Below, piece after piece: positions 4,610-10,825 of a stretch of 10,825 nt of DNA. The notes beneath the pieces are model-generated. The model was not told the origin of the DNA, did not search any database, and saw only the letters and a program-made list of their open reading frames with translations. The position numbers and the translations under genes are program-made. The first letter of the stretch is position 1, and every line of letters starts with the position of its first letter. Source of the stretch: an uncultured Clostridia bacterium (lineage in GTDB: Bacteria > Bacillota > Clostridia > TANB77 > CAG-508); contig CALXSO010000093.1 in the NCBI GenBank assembly GCA_944391155.1, positions 1-10,825 on the forward strand, written 5' to 3'.

Positions 4610-5941
4610 ATGTTAGGTCAAATTTTTATCTTAGTAATATTAATTCTATTAAACGCATTTTTTGCAGCAAGTGAAATAGCATATATATCACTAAATGATG
4701 CCAAAATTGAAAAAAAGGCTAAAGAAGGCGATAAAAAAGCAAAACAAATAGAAAAAATGTTAAAAACACCAAGTAAATTTTTAGCAACAATACAAATAGG
4801 AATAACATTAGCAGGTTTTTTATCTAGTGCTTTTGCATCAGATACATTTGCAGATGTTTTAGCACCAATATTTCACAATTGGGTACCAATAATAAGTATT
4901 GGAACATGGAAAGGTATATCGATAGTTATAATAACAATAATTTTATCATTCTTTACATTAATTTTTGGAGAATTAGTTCCAAAAAGGATTGGAATGAAAA
5001 ATTCAGAAAAAGTAGCAAATTTTTCAATTGGAATAATAAGAGCAATATCAATAATAGCTGCACCATTTGTAAAATTTTTAACAATAGTAACAAATGGAAT
5101 ATCAAAACTATTTGGAATAGGTGAAAATGAAGAAGAAATAGTAACAGAAGAAGAAATAAAAATGATGCTTGATCAAGGAAGAGAAAAAGGAACAATAGAA
5201 GATGGAGAAAAAGAGTTAATAAACAATGTATTTGAATTTAATGATATAACAGCATCAGAAATAATGACACATAGAAAAGACATATTTGCAGTAGATAAAA
5301 ATATTCAACTACAAGAATTATTAGAAGAAATAGCTGATGAAGATTATAGATATAGTAGAATACCGGTATATGATGAAACTATTGATGAAATTCAAGGAAT
5401 TTTATATGTAAAAGATATACTAAAAAACATGAATAAAAAGAATTTTAAAGTAAAAAATATAATGAAAGAGGCTTACTATGTACCACAAAACAAAGTAATA
5501 GATGAAGTATTTCAAGAGATGCAAAAGAAAAAAATTCAGATGGCAATTGTATTAGACGAATATGGAGGCACAGCAGGATTGATTACAATGGAAGATATAA
5601 TAGAAGAACTAGTTGGTGACATATATGATGAATATGATGAAGTTGAAGAAGAATATGTAAAAGTAGATGAAGACACATATATATTAAGTGGAAGTATGAC
5701 AATCTATGATGTAAATAAATTATTAGATGCAAATATACCAGAAGGAGACTATGATACATTATCAGGATTTCTTCAAGAAGAATTAGGAAGAATTCCAGAT
5801 AGTGAAGAAATGCCAACAATTGAAACAAAAGAAGTAACATATAAAATAGAAGAATATGAGGATAGAAGAATTCTAAAAGTAAAAGCATGCAAGAACCATC
5901 CTAAAGACCCTGAAGAAGAAATAAAAGAAAACAAAGAATAA
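4610..5941 (+). CDS. CNNM/HlyC (CorC-type) CBS-domain membrane protein
   Basis: A 443-residue protein with the full architecture of the bacterial CNNM/HlyC family. The membrane domain (DUF21/CNNM, about 1-170) has helices near 3-20, 57-76, 100-120 and 137-160, with the signatures AASEIAYIS (19-27) and GELVPKRI (120-127). A pair of CBS domains follows (about 215-275 and 281-338), the second ending in LDEYGGTAGLITMEDIIEEL. The small CorC/HlyC C-terminal domain covers about 348-432, followed by an acidic-basic tail. Family members bind adenine nucleotides through the CBS pair, and several are linked to Mg2+ or other divalent-cation export. The old name hemolysin is a legacy label and no cytolytic role is implied. 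The ATG is well placed behind AGGAAGAAAGGA. The WG-repeat gene follows after a 29-base gap, with no terminator, so the two are co-transcribed. Confidence 0.93.
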   Translation: MLGQIFILVILILLNAFFAASEIAYISLNDAKIEKKAKEGDKKAKQIEKMLKTPSKFLATIQIGITLAGFLSSAFASDTFADVLAPIFHNWVPIISIGTWKGISIVIITIILSFFTLIFGELVPKRIGMKNSEKVANFSIGIIRAISIIAAPFVKFLTIVTNGISKLFGIGENEEEIVTEEEIKMMLDQGREKGTIEDGEKELINNVFEFNDITASEIMTHRKDIFAVDKNIQLQELLEEIADEDYRYSRIPVYDETIDEIQGILYVKDILKNMNKKNFKVKNIMKEAYYVPQNKVIDEVFQEMQKKKIQMAIVLDEYGGTAGLITMEDIIEELVGDIYDEYDEVEEEYVKVDEDTYILSGSMTIYDVNKLLDANIPEGDYDTLSGFLQEELGRIPDSEEMPTIETKEVTYKIEEYEDRRILKVKACKNHPKDPEEEIKENKE

Positions 5942-5970
5942 AAAGATAAATAAAAATTTTGGAGGAAAAT

Positions 5971-7722
5971 ATGAAGAAAACAAATATGAAGAAAAATATA
6001 ATAAAATTAGTATTATTAATAATTATTCTATTAGCAGTAGGAACATTTTTTATAATGAAAAGCCTACAAGAAAAAGCAAAAACATATGAGCTTGTAGAAA
6101 TAGAAAAAGAAGACTATCAATTCTTTGTATATAGTACAGAAGGAAAGTATGGAGTAATTGATAAAGAAGGAAAAACAATTATACCTGCAAACTATACACA
6201 AGTGAAGATACCAAATCCTTCAAAAGCAATATTTATTTGCTACACAGATGACAACACACAAGTATTTAATGAAAAAAATGAAGCTATATACACTGATTTT
6301 CAAAATATAGAACCATTAAGTTTAAAAAACATATCATCTGATTTAATATATGAAAAAACAGTTTTAAAATATAAGCAAGATGAAAAATATGGTTTAGTTA
6401 GCATAGAAGGAAAAAAGATAACAAATCCAATTTATGAAAGTATTGACACATTACAATACAAAGAAGGAGAACTAGTAGTAAAACAAGACAATAAAAGTGG
6501 AATAATAAATATAAATGGATATGAAATAATAAAACCAGAATATGACAATATAATTGCTGATGGTTATTATTCTTCAGAAAATGGATATAAAAATGATGGA
6601 TACATTGTAAGTAATACTACAGAACAAGGATATAGATATGGATATGTAAATAATGAAGGGAAAAAAATATTAGAGCCTAACTATAATGAGTTATCAAGAA
6701 TACCATATAAAGACGAAAATAAACTTTATCTACTTTGTGCTGAGAATGGAAAATATGGAATATTTGAAGGAGAAAAAAATATAATTCCAAATGAGTATCA
6801 AGATATAACATATGTTGATGGAAATGATTTTTGTATAGTACAAAAAGGTAAAAAATATGGTGCAATAAATTTACAAGGTAGTATGATGTTACAGGTAAAA
6901 TATCTTCAAATTAACGTAAACGGAGATTATATGTATGTAACAGATGAAAATTCCACTCAAAAAGTATATGATAAAAAAGGTAATGAGACAGAAATAAATC
7001 CAAATAGTGTTATTTTATCTATAAATTCAACAGAAGATTATAAAATTCATATAGATACTATAGATGGAACAACTACTTATAGTATTTATCAAGGAGATAC
7101 AAAATTAACAACAGAAAACTATAGTTATCTTGAATATTTATTTGAAAATTATTTTATAGCAAGCAATACACAAGGAAAAATAGGTGTAATTGATGCAAAC
7201 GGAAATATTAAAATTGAAATGAAATATGATACACTTCAAAAAATAGCAGATACAGATCTAATTCAAACATTAGAATCAAGTACTAAAACAACAAGTATTT
7301 ATTCTAAAGATTTAAATTTAGTAGTACAGATGACAAATGCAAATGTAGAGAAAATAGGCAATAACTTAATAAAAATATATAATAAAGAAGATGCACAATA
7401 TGTAGATTATTCTGGAATACAAAAACAAAACACAGAAGTATATCCAAATAATACTATATTTGCAAAAAGTCAAAACGGAAAATGGGGATTTGTAGGAAAA
7501 GAAGGAAATGTAGTAGTAGACTATCAATATGATGAAGTTACAGAAATCAATGAATATGGATTTGCAGGAGTAAAGAAAGACGAAAAATGGGGAGTAATAG
7601 ACAAAAATGGAAATATAATAGTTGACTGCATTTATGAAATAAATAATCAAGAAAATCCTAATTTCATTGGAGAATATTATGAAGTATCATATGGAAATGG
7701 AGAAAGCTATTATACTAAATAA
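5971..7722 (+). CDS. Membrane-anchored WG-repeat protein
   Basis: The ATG at 5971 is chosen because GGAGG (5961-5965) sits just before it; a TTG at 5959 in the same frame would overlap this site. The 583-residue product has a basic N-terminus, one hydrophobic helix (about 10-29) without a clear cleavage site, and then a long outside domain. That domain is built from about nine WG/KWG repeats of the type GKYGVIDKEGKTIIPANY, near residues 58, 138, 175, 222, 260, 294, 402, 503 and 538. The last two have the canonical KWG form. The repeat-free middle (about 315-400) and 425-500 may hold degenerate copies. WG repeats form propeller- or sheet-like structures of unknown binding role. It shares a transcript with the upstream CNNM protein, but no established functional link is known to me. 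Confidence 0.9.
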   Translation: MKKTNMKKNIIKLVLLIIILLAVGTFFIMKSLQEKAKTYELVEIEKEDYQFFVYSTEGKYGVIDKEGKTIIPANYTQVKIPNPSKAIFICYTDDNTQVFNEKNEAIYTDFQNIEPLSLKNISSDLIYEKTVLKYKQDEKYGLVSIEGKKITNPIYESIDTLQYKEGELVVKQDNKSGIININGYEIIKPEYDNIIADGYYSSENGYKNDGYIVSNTTEQGYRYGYVNNEGKKILEPNYNELSRIPYKDENKLYLLCAENGKYGIFEGEKNIIPNEYQDITYVDGNDFCIVQKGKKYGAINLQGSMMLQVKYLQINVNGDYMYVTDENSTQKVYDKKGNETEINPNSVILSINSTEDYKIHIDTIDGTTTYSIYQGDTKLTTENYSYLEYLFENYFIASNTQGKIGVIDANGNIKIEMKYDTLQKIADTDLIQTLESSTKTTSIYSKDLNLVVQMTNANVEKIGNNLIKIYNKEDAQYVDYSGIQKQNTEVYPNNTIFAKSQNGKWGFVGKEGNVVVDYQYDEVTEINEYGFAGVKKDEKWGVIDKNGNIIVDCIYEINNQENPNFIGEYYEVSYGNGESYYTK

Positions 7723-7748
7723 AAAAAGAGAGGAATTCTCTTTTTTTT
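7721..7748 (+). terminator. Terminator of the CNNM/WG-repeat operon
   Basis: AAAAAAAGAGA (7721-7731) and TCTCTTTTTTT (7737-7747) pair around GGAAT, ending in a run of eight T. The left arm starts inside the stop codon of the WG gene. This is a strong intrinsic terminator. Confidence 0.88.
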
Positions 7749-7819
7749 ATTGTATAGCAAATAATATGGAATTTTAAGTTTCGCTACTTTGTACATATGC
7801 CATTGCAATTCTATTCATT

Positions 7820-7867
7820 TTGATATGAGCTTTACTTATCTAGTTGATATGAGCTTCACTTATCTAG
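7820..7867 (+). repeat. 24-base tandem duplication
   Basis: 7820-7843 and 7844-7867 are identical (TTGATATGAGCTT, then ACTTATCTAG) except for one T/C difference. The unit matches a single copy within the minus-strand repeat alpha. Confidence 0.9.
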
Positions 7868-7874
7868 ATTGGCT

Positions 7875-7924
7875 ACATATATTATGAAAATAAAATTTTA
7901 GAAGTTTATTTTCATAATATATGT
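7875..7924. repeat. Perfect 20-bp stem upstream of the patatin gene
   Basis: Bases 7875-7894 and 7905-7924 are exact inverted complements (ACATATATTATGAAAATAAA on the left) around the ten-base loop ATTTTAGAAG. It ends 26 bases before the patatin start codon. No T-tract follows, so it is not a plain terminator. It may be a leader structure, an RNase-stabilising hairpin or simply part of the repeat family. Confidence 0.85.
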
Positions 7925-7950
7925 AAATAATATAATCGAAGGTGGTTAAT

Positions 7951-8817
7951 TTGAAAATAGGTTTAGCTTTATCTGGAGGAGGAATTAGAGGAATTGCACA
8001 TGCAGGAGTTTTAAAAGCATTAGAAGAAAATAATATAAAAATAGATATAATAGGGGGAACAAGTTCAGGAAGTTTAGTTGCAGCATTATATGCAATGGGA
8101 TACACGCCAAATTACATATATCTACTATTTAAAAGATATGCGAAAAATATGGTAGGAATGGATTTTTTGCCAATATTCAATGGAATGGGAAAATTAATAA
8201 AAAATAAAAAATTTCAAATAGTAGGGTTTAATAATGGAAAAAATATAGAAAAAGAATATAATACACTAGCATTAAATAAAGGAATAAAGAGTATTTCTGA
8301 TATAAAAATGCCATTAGTCATTACTTCAGTAGACATTAATGTAGCAAAAGAATATATTTTTACAAATCATATACCAGAGAATAAAGAAGAAAGCATTAAT
8401 TATATAACAGACATACCAGTAGGTATTGCTGTTAGAGCAAGCAGTAGTTTTCCAGGAATATTTTGTCCATGCAAATATAAAAAACATCATTTTTTAGATG
8501 GAGGAATATTAGACAACATACCAGTAAAAGAAATAAAAAAACAAGGTGCAGATATTGTAATAGCAGTAAATTTTAAAAGTGATGAAGTAAATGATGACAG
8601 TAATATAGTAGATATAACAATGAGAACATTAGACATTATGGGAAATAAAATATCTGAACAAAGTTTAAAATATAGCGATTATTTAATTACAATAGAGACA
8701 GAAAAGATAGGTTTACTAGATTATAATAAATTAGAAGAATGTTATTTAGGAGGATATAAATTTGCAAGTAAATCTATAGACAATATATATAAAATTATAA
8801 AATATAAAAATAAATAA
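7951..8817 (+). CDS. Patatin-like phospholipase (RssA-type)
   Basis: The TTG at 7951 is preferred as start: GAAGGTGG (7938-7945) lies five bases before it, and the product then begins KIGLALSGGG as is usual for the family. A GTG at 7942 would overlap the ribosome site. The 288-residue protein shows the oxyanion loop SGGGIRG (8-14), the nucleophile elbow GTSSGS with S38, and the catalytic aspartate D183 in the DGG motif, giving the Ser-Asp dyad. It has no signal peptide, so it acts in the cytosol, perhaps at the inner face of the membrane. The family hydrolyses acyl esters of phospholipids or other lipids; the substrate of bacterial RssA-type members is mostly unknown. The cysteine desulfurase gene follows after 106 bases without a terminator. 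Confidence 0.92.
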   Translation: MKIGLALSGGGIRGIAHAGVLKALEENNIKIDIIGGTSSGSLVAALYAMGYTPNYIYLLFKRYAKNMVGMDFLPIFNGMGKLIKNKKFQIVGFNNGKNIEKEYNTLALNKGIKSISDIKMPLVITSVDINVAKEYIFTNHIPENKEESINYITDIPVGIAVRASSSFPGIFCPCKYKKHHFLDGGILDNIPVKEIKKQGADIVIAVNFKSDEVNDDSNIVDITMRTLDIMGNKISEQSLKYSDYLITIETEKIGLLDYNKLEECYLGGYKFASKSIDNIYKIIKYKNK

Positions 8818-8923
8818 AAAGAAATAGGAATATAAAAAATAATAAAAATCTAAACATACAAATAATAAAGAATAAAGAATAAATTATTGAATATAATAGA
8901 ATAATTAATAAATAAGGAGTTGT

Positions 8924-10063
8924 ATGAAAGTGTTAATTAGATATTTTGACAATGCAGCAACAACAAGAATAAAGGAAGAGGTTCTAAAAGAAATGCTTCC
9001 ATATCTAACAGAAGAATATGGAAATGCATCATCAATATATAAGTTAGGGAGAAATTCAAAAAAAGCAATAGAAGAAGCAAGAAAAAAAGTAGCAAATTTA
9101 TTGAAATGCGAACCAGGAGAAATTTATTTCACAAGTTGTGGAAGCGAAAGTGATAACATGGCATTAAAAGGATTAGCTTACAATCAAAAAGAAAAAAATA
9201 CTGGAAAAAATCATATTATAACATCAAAAATAGAACATCCTGCTATACTAGAATCTTGTAAATCACTTGAGAAACAAGGATTTGAAATAACATACTTAGA
9301 TGTGAATGAAGAAGGTTTCGTAAATTTAAATTCACTAGAAAACGCAATAAAAGAAAAGACTTTCTTAATAAGCATAATGTTTGCAAACAATGAAATAGGC
9401 ACAATAGAACCAATAGAAGAAATATCAAAAATAGCCAAAAAACATAGCATTATATTTCATACAGATGCTGTGCAAGCAGTAGGAAATATAGAAATAAATG
9501 TAAAACAGTTAGGAATTGATATGCTTTCAATGTCAGGGCATAAAATATATGCACCAAAAGGTATAGGGGCAATATATATAAACAAAAATATAGAAATAAA
9601 AAGATTTTTAGATGGAGGACACCAAGAAAAAAACAAAAGGGCAGGAACAGAAAATATAGCGGAAATAGTAGGGTTAGGAAAAGCTTGTGAAATAGCAGAA
9701 AAAAATTTAAAAACATATCAAGAAAAACTAACAAATTTAAGAGAATATTTTTTTGAACAAATAGAAGAAAATTTTAAAGATGTAAAAATCAATGGAAGTA
9801 GAATGAAAAGATTACCAGGAAACTGCAATATATGCTTCAAAAATATAGATTCAAATGAACTATTATTTAAATTAGACGAAAACGGAATATGTGCATCAGG
9901 AGGTTCTGCATGTTCTTCAGGTGATAATAGCATATCACATGTACTAACAGCAATTGGAGTATCAAGCGAATTCGCAAACGGTGTACTTCGAATTACATTT
10001 GGAGATTTTAATAATAAAGATGATGTTGATTATTTAATAAGAACACTAAAAAAAATAAATTGA
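8924..10063 (+). CDS. nifS: Cysteine desulfurase, NifS/IscS family
   Basis: A 379-residue PLP enzyme of fold type I that takes sulfur from L-cysteine as an enzyme-bound persulfide, for Fe-S clusters or thiolated tRNA. Visible are the N-terminal YFDNAATT, the PLP-stacking H105 in EHPAI, D181 and Q184 that hold the cofactor, the Schiff-base lysine K207 in SGHKIYAPKG, RAGTEN (239-244), and the catalytic cysteine C330 in the mobile loop SGGSACSSG. All key residues are intact, and length and loop fit the NifS/IscS (group I) type. ATG 8924 lies four bases after AAGGAG, a little close; GTG at 8930 is an alternative. TATAAT at 8892-8897 could be a -10, but no good -35 is seen, so read-through from the patatin gene is also possible. 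No scaffold gene (NifU/IscU) or tRNA thiolase is adjacent, so the exact role is open. The symbol reflects family, not a proven nitrogenase role. Confidence 0.93.
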   Translation: MKVLIRYFDNAATTRIKEEVLKEMLPYLTEEYGNASSIYKLGRNSKKAIEEARKKVANLLKCEPGEIYFTSCGSESDNMALKGLAYNQKEKNTGKNHIITSKIEHPAILESCKSLEKQGFEITYLDVNEEGFVNLNSLENAIKEKTFLISIMFANNEIGTIEPIEEISKIAKKHSIIFHTDAVQAVGNIEINVKQLGIDMLSMSGHKIYAPKGIGAIYINKNIEIKRFLDGGHQEKNKRAGTENIAEIVGLGKACEIAEKNLKTYQEKLTNLREYFFEQIEENFKDVKINGSRMKRLPGNCNICFKNIDSNELLFKLDENGICASGGSACSSGDNSISHVLTAIGVSSEFANGVLRITFGDFNNKDDVDYLIRTLKKIN

Positions 10064-10092
10064 ACTTTAGGGATTCTAAAGTTCAATTTTTA
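10057..10092 (+). terminator. Terminator overlapping the cysteine desulfurase stop
   Basis: AAATTGAACTTTAG (10057-10070) and CTAAAGTTCAATTT (10076-10089) pair perfectly around GGATT, and the stem runs into TTTTTAT. The TGA stop (10061-10063) lies in the left arm, as at the sortase gene. It closes the patatin/desulfurase unit. Confidence 0.88.
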
Positions 10093-10160
10093 TACAAAAA
10101 AATTTGAGAAATATTACCAATTAATAATTTCCTTGGAATTTTGATTTTTTAGACAATTAA

Positions 10161-10360
10161 AAGAAACAAGAAAGGTAGCGAAACTATATAAGTGAGGCTC
10201 ACGATGGTCTTTCTATAGGTAACCTTTCATGCTGTATACGGAAAAATCCATATAGAGTAAAGGTAAAAGTCGACTTTTATTTTGAAAATAAAATTTTAGA
10301 CATTTATTTTCACTTTAAACCTGCGTAACTTAAAGTTTCATATTGTTTCCTATAGAATAA
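10161..10360 (-). repeat. Dispersed post-terminator repeat, copy alpha
   Basis: Read on the minus strand it starts TTATTCTATAGGAAAC, directly after the hairpin that follows the dehydrogenase gene. It then holds one 69-base-type module with both hairpins, the palindrome AAAAGTCGACTTTT (10265-10278), TTTACTCTATATGG, TTTTTCCGTATACAGCATG, AAAGGTTACCTATAGAAAGA, the mini-hairpin GTGAGCCTCAC, and ends GCTACCTTTCTTGTTTC. GAAAGGT near its middle can pair with ACCTTTC near its end. This is the best-preserved copy. The remaining spacer 10093-10160 shows nothing recognisable. Confidence 0.75.
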
Positions 10361-10378
10361 AAAAGTTTATGAAACTTT
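10355..10378 (-). terminator. Terminator of the FAD-dependent dehydrogenase gene
   Basis: On the minus strand AAAGTTT and AAACTTT pair around CAT (10362-10378), followed by TTTATT. It is a short seven-base-pair stem with a good T-run, 11 bases beyond the stop codon. The alpha repeat begins in its tail. Confidence 0.6.
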
Positions 10379-10389
10379 ATAGAAAGAGT

Positions 10390-10825
10390 TTAATGTTTAC
10401 AAATCGAAATAACACATTTTATTCCATCAACTGCCGCTGACATTATTCCACCAGCATATCCAGCACCTTCACCACATGGATATATTCCTAATACATTTGA
10501 TTCAAGATTTTCATTTCTTAAAATTTTTATTGGAGAAGAACTCCTTGTTTCAAGACCTGTTAGTATAGCATCTGGATTTGCAAAACCTTTGATTTTAGAA
10601 TCAAAATATAAAAGACCCTCTTTTAAAGTATCTGTCACAAATTTAGGAAGTATGGTATTTAAATTTGCAAATTTTGTACCTGGTAAATATGTGGGAGAAA
10701 CAGTTCCTATTTTTTCTGAAATAGTATCTTTTATAAAATCGGAAACTTTTTGAATAGGAGCATTATAATTATTTCCACCCAACTTAAAAGCTTTTTCTTC
10801 CAAATCTTTCTGAAAATCTATTCCT
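10390..10825 (-). CDS. FAD-dependent dehydrogenase, C-terminal part (cut by window edge)
   Basis: The frame is open to the right edge: seven codons GIDFQKD precede the first in-window TTG, so the true start lies outside and only about 144 C-terminal residues are seen. EEKAFKLGGNNYNAP, SYSP-like TVSPTYLPG, the segment DAILTGLETRSSSP and the closing GIYPCGEGAGYAGGIMSAAVDG are characteristic of the uncharacterised FAD-dependent dehydrogenases of COG2509. The last motif is the glycine-rich loop that closes on the FAD. Family members are cytosolic NAD(P)/FAD oxidoreductases of about 450-530 residues whose substrate is not known. It is convergent with the cysteine desulfurase gene and ends in a short hairpin. 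The visible part has no break. Confidence 0.88.
   Translation of the reverse strand, partial: GIDFQKDLEEKAFKLGGNNYNAPIQKVSDFIKDTISEKIGTVSPTYLPGTKFANLNTILPKFVTDTLKEGLLYFDSKIKGFANPDAILTGLETRSSSPIKILRNENLESNVLGIYPCGEGAGYAGGIMSAAVDGIKCVISICKH

Larger units (their letters stand above)
7747..7924 (+). repeat. Dispersed post-terminator repeat, copy delta (mosaic)
   Basis: It begins TTATTGTATAGCAAATAATATG directly in the T-tract of the WG operon terminator, as the other copies do. It goes on with GGAATTTTAAGTTTCGCTAC, a tandem duplication and a long hairpin. Pieces match the minus-strand copy alpha in a different order: TGAGCTTCACTTATCTAG against TGAGCCTCACTTATATAG, then a GCTAC, and the GAAAATAAAATTTTAG hairpin core, which is in the opposite orientation relative to the start motif. 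It looks rearranged. Confidence 0.6.

Noticed and set aside
5583..5888. Leucine-rich minus-strand frame inside the CNNM gene
   Set aside because: It is the antisense of an acidic, glutamate-rich coding stretch; it has biased composition, no ribosome site, and the sense gene is certain. Other long antisense frames in the window were rejected for the same reason.
5959..5970. TTG start for the WG-repeat protein
   Set aside because: The TTG overlaps the GGAGG ribosome site that serves the ATG at 5971.
7931..7936. TATAAT as promoter of the patatin
   Set aside because: Transcription would begin at or after the ribosome binding site, which would then be missing from the message.
7942..7950. GTG start for the patatin
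   Set aside because: It lies inside the AAGGTGG ribosome site, which is well placed for TTG 7951; the family usually begins with the KIGLALSGGG segment.

Overview
The window is strongly A+T-rich. Its codon use favours A/T third positions, its Shine-Dalgarno sites are purine-rich, and its gene content is typical of low-GC Gram-positive bacteria: an OmpR-type two-component system, a membrane-anchored sortase, a CNNM/HlyC-type membrane protein, a WG-repeat protein, a patatin and a NifS-type cysteine desulfurase. This fits a member of Clostridia (Bacillota), probably an uncultured gut-type lineage. No rRNA, tRNA, CRISPR array, transposase or phage gene was seen.

Layout. 1-2530: a response regulator and its sensor kinase, ending in a hairpin that can serve both strands. 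2549-2813: a small two-helix membrane protein on the minus strand with its own promoter. 2876-3806: a large inverted repeat, a promoter and a sortase gene whose membrane-anchor codons are in frame but cut off from the best start codon by one extra T. 3807-4609: about 800 bases without a clear protein gene, filled by dispersed and tandem hairpin repeats and a possible very short transcription unit. 4610-7722: an operon of a CNNM/HlyC-family protein and a membrane-anchored WG-repeat protein, closed by a strong terminator. 7747-7924: another repeat-rich spacer. 7951-10063: a patatin-like phospholipase and a cysteine desulfurase, closed by a terminator that overlaps the stop codon. 10064-10389: spacer with another copy of the dispersed repeat. 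10390 to the right edge: the C-terminal part of an FAD-dependent dehydrogenase on the minus strand.

Two patterns in the spacers go beyond ordinary gene annotation. First, a 20-base AT-rich block ending in ATATCAAC occurs four times. Each copy lies 68-79 bases before a promoter-like pair of hexamers: those of the response regulator, the small minus-strand membrane protein, the sortase, and a possible short transcript or gene remnant at about 4118. The two central copies form the arms of a 29-bp inverted repeat between the divergent membrane-protein and sortase genes. This suggests, by inference, a shared cis element, perhaps a small regulon around the two-component system. Second, a mosaic repeat family of about 130-340 bases begins in the T-tract of a terminator-like hairpin in all four copies seen. 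It carries zero, one or three copies of a 69-base double-hairpin module.

The right half (ion-transport-type membrane protein, WG protein, patatin, cysteine desulfurase) is an ordinary chromosomal region with no evident common pathway.
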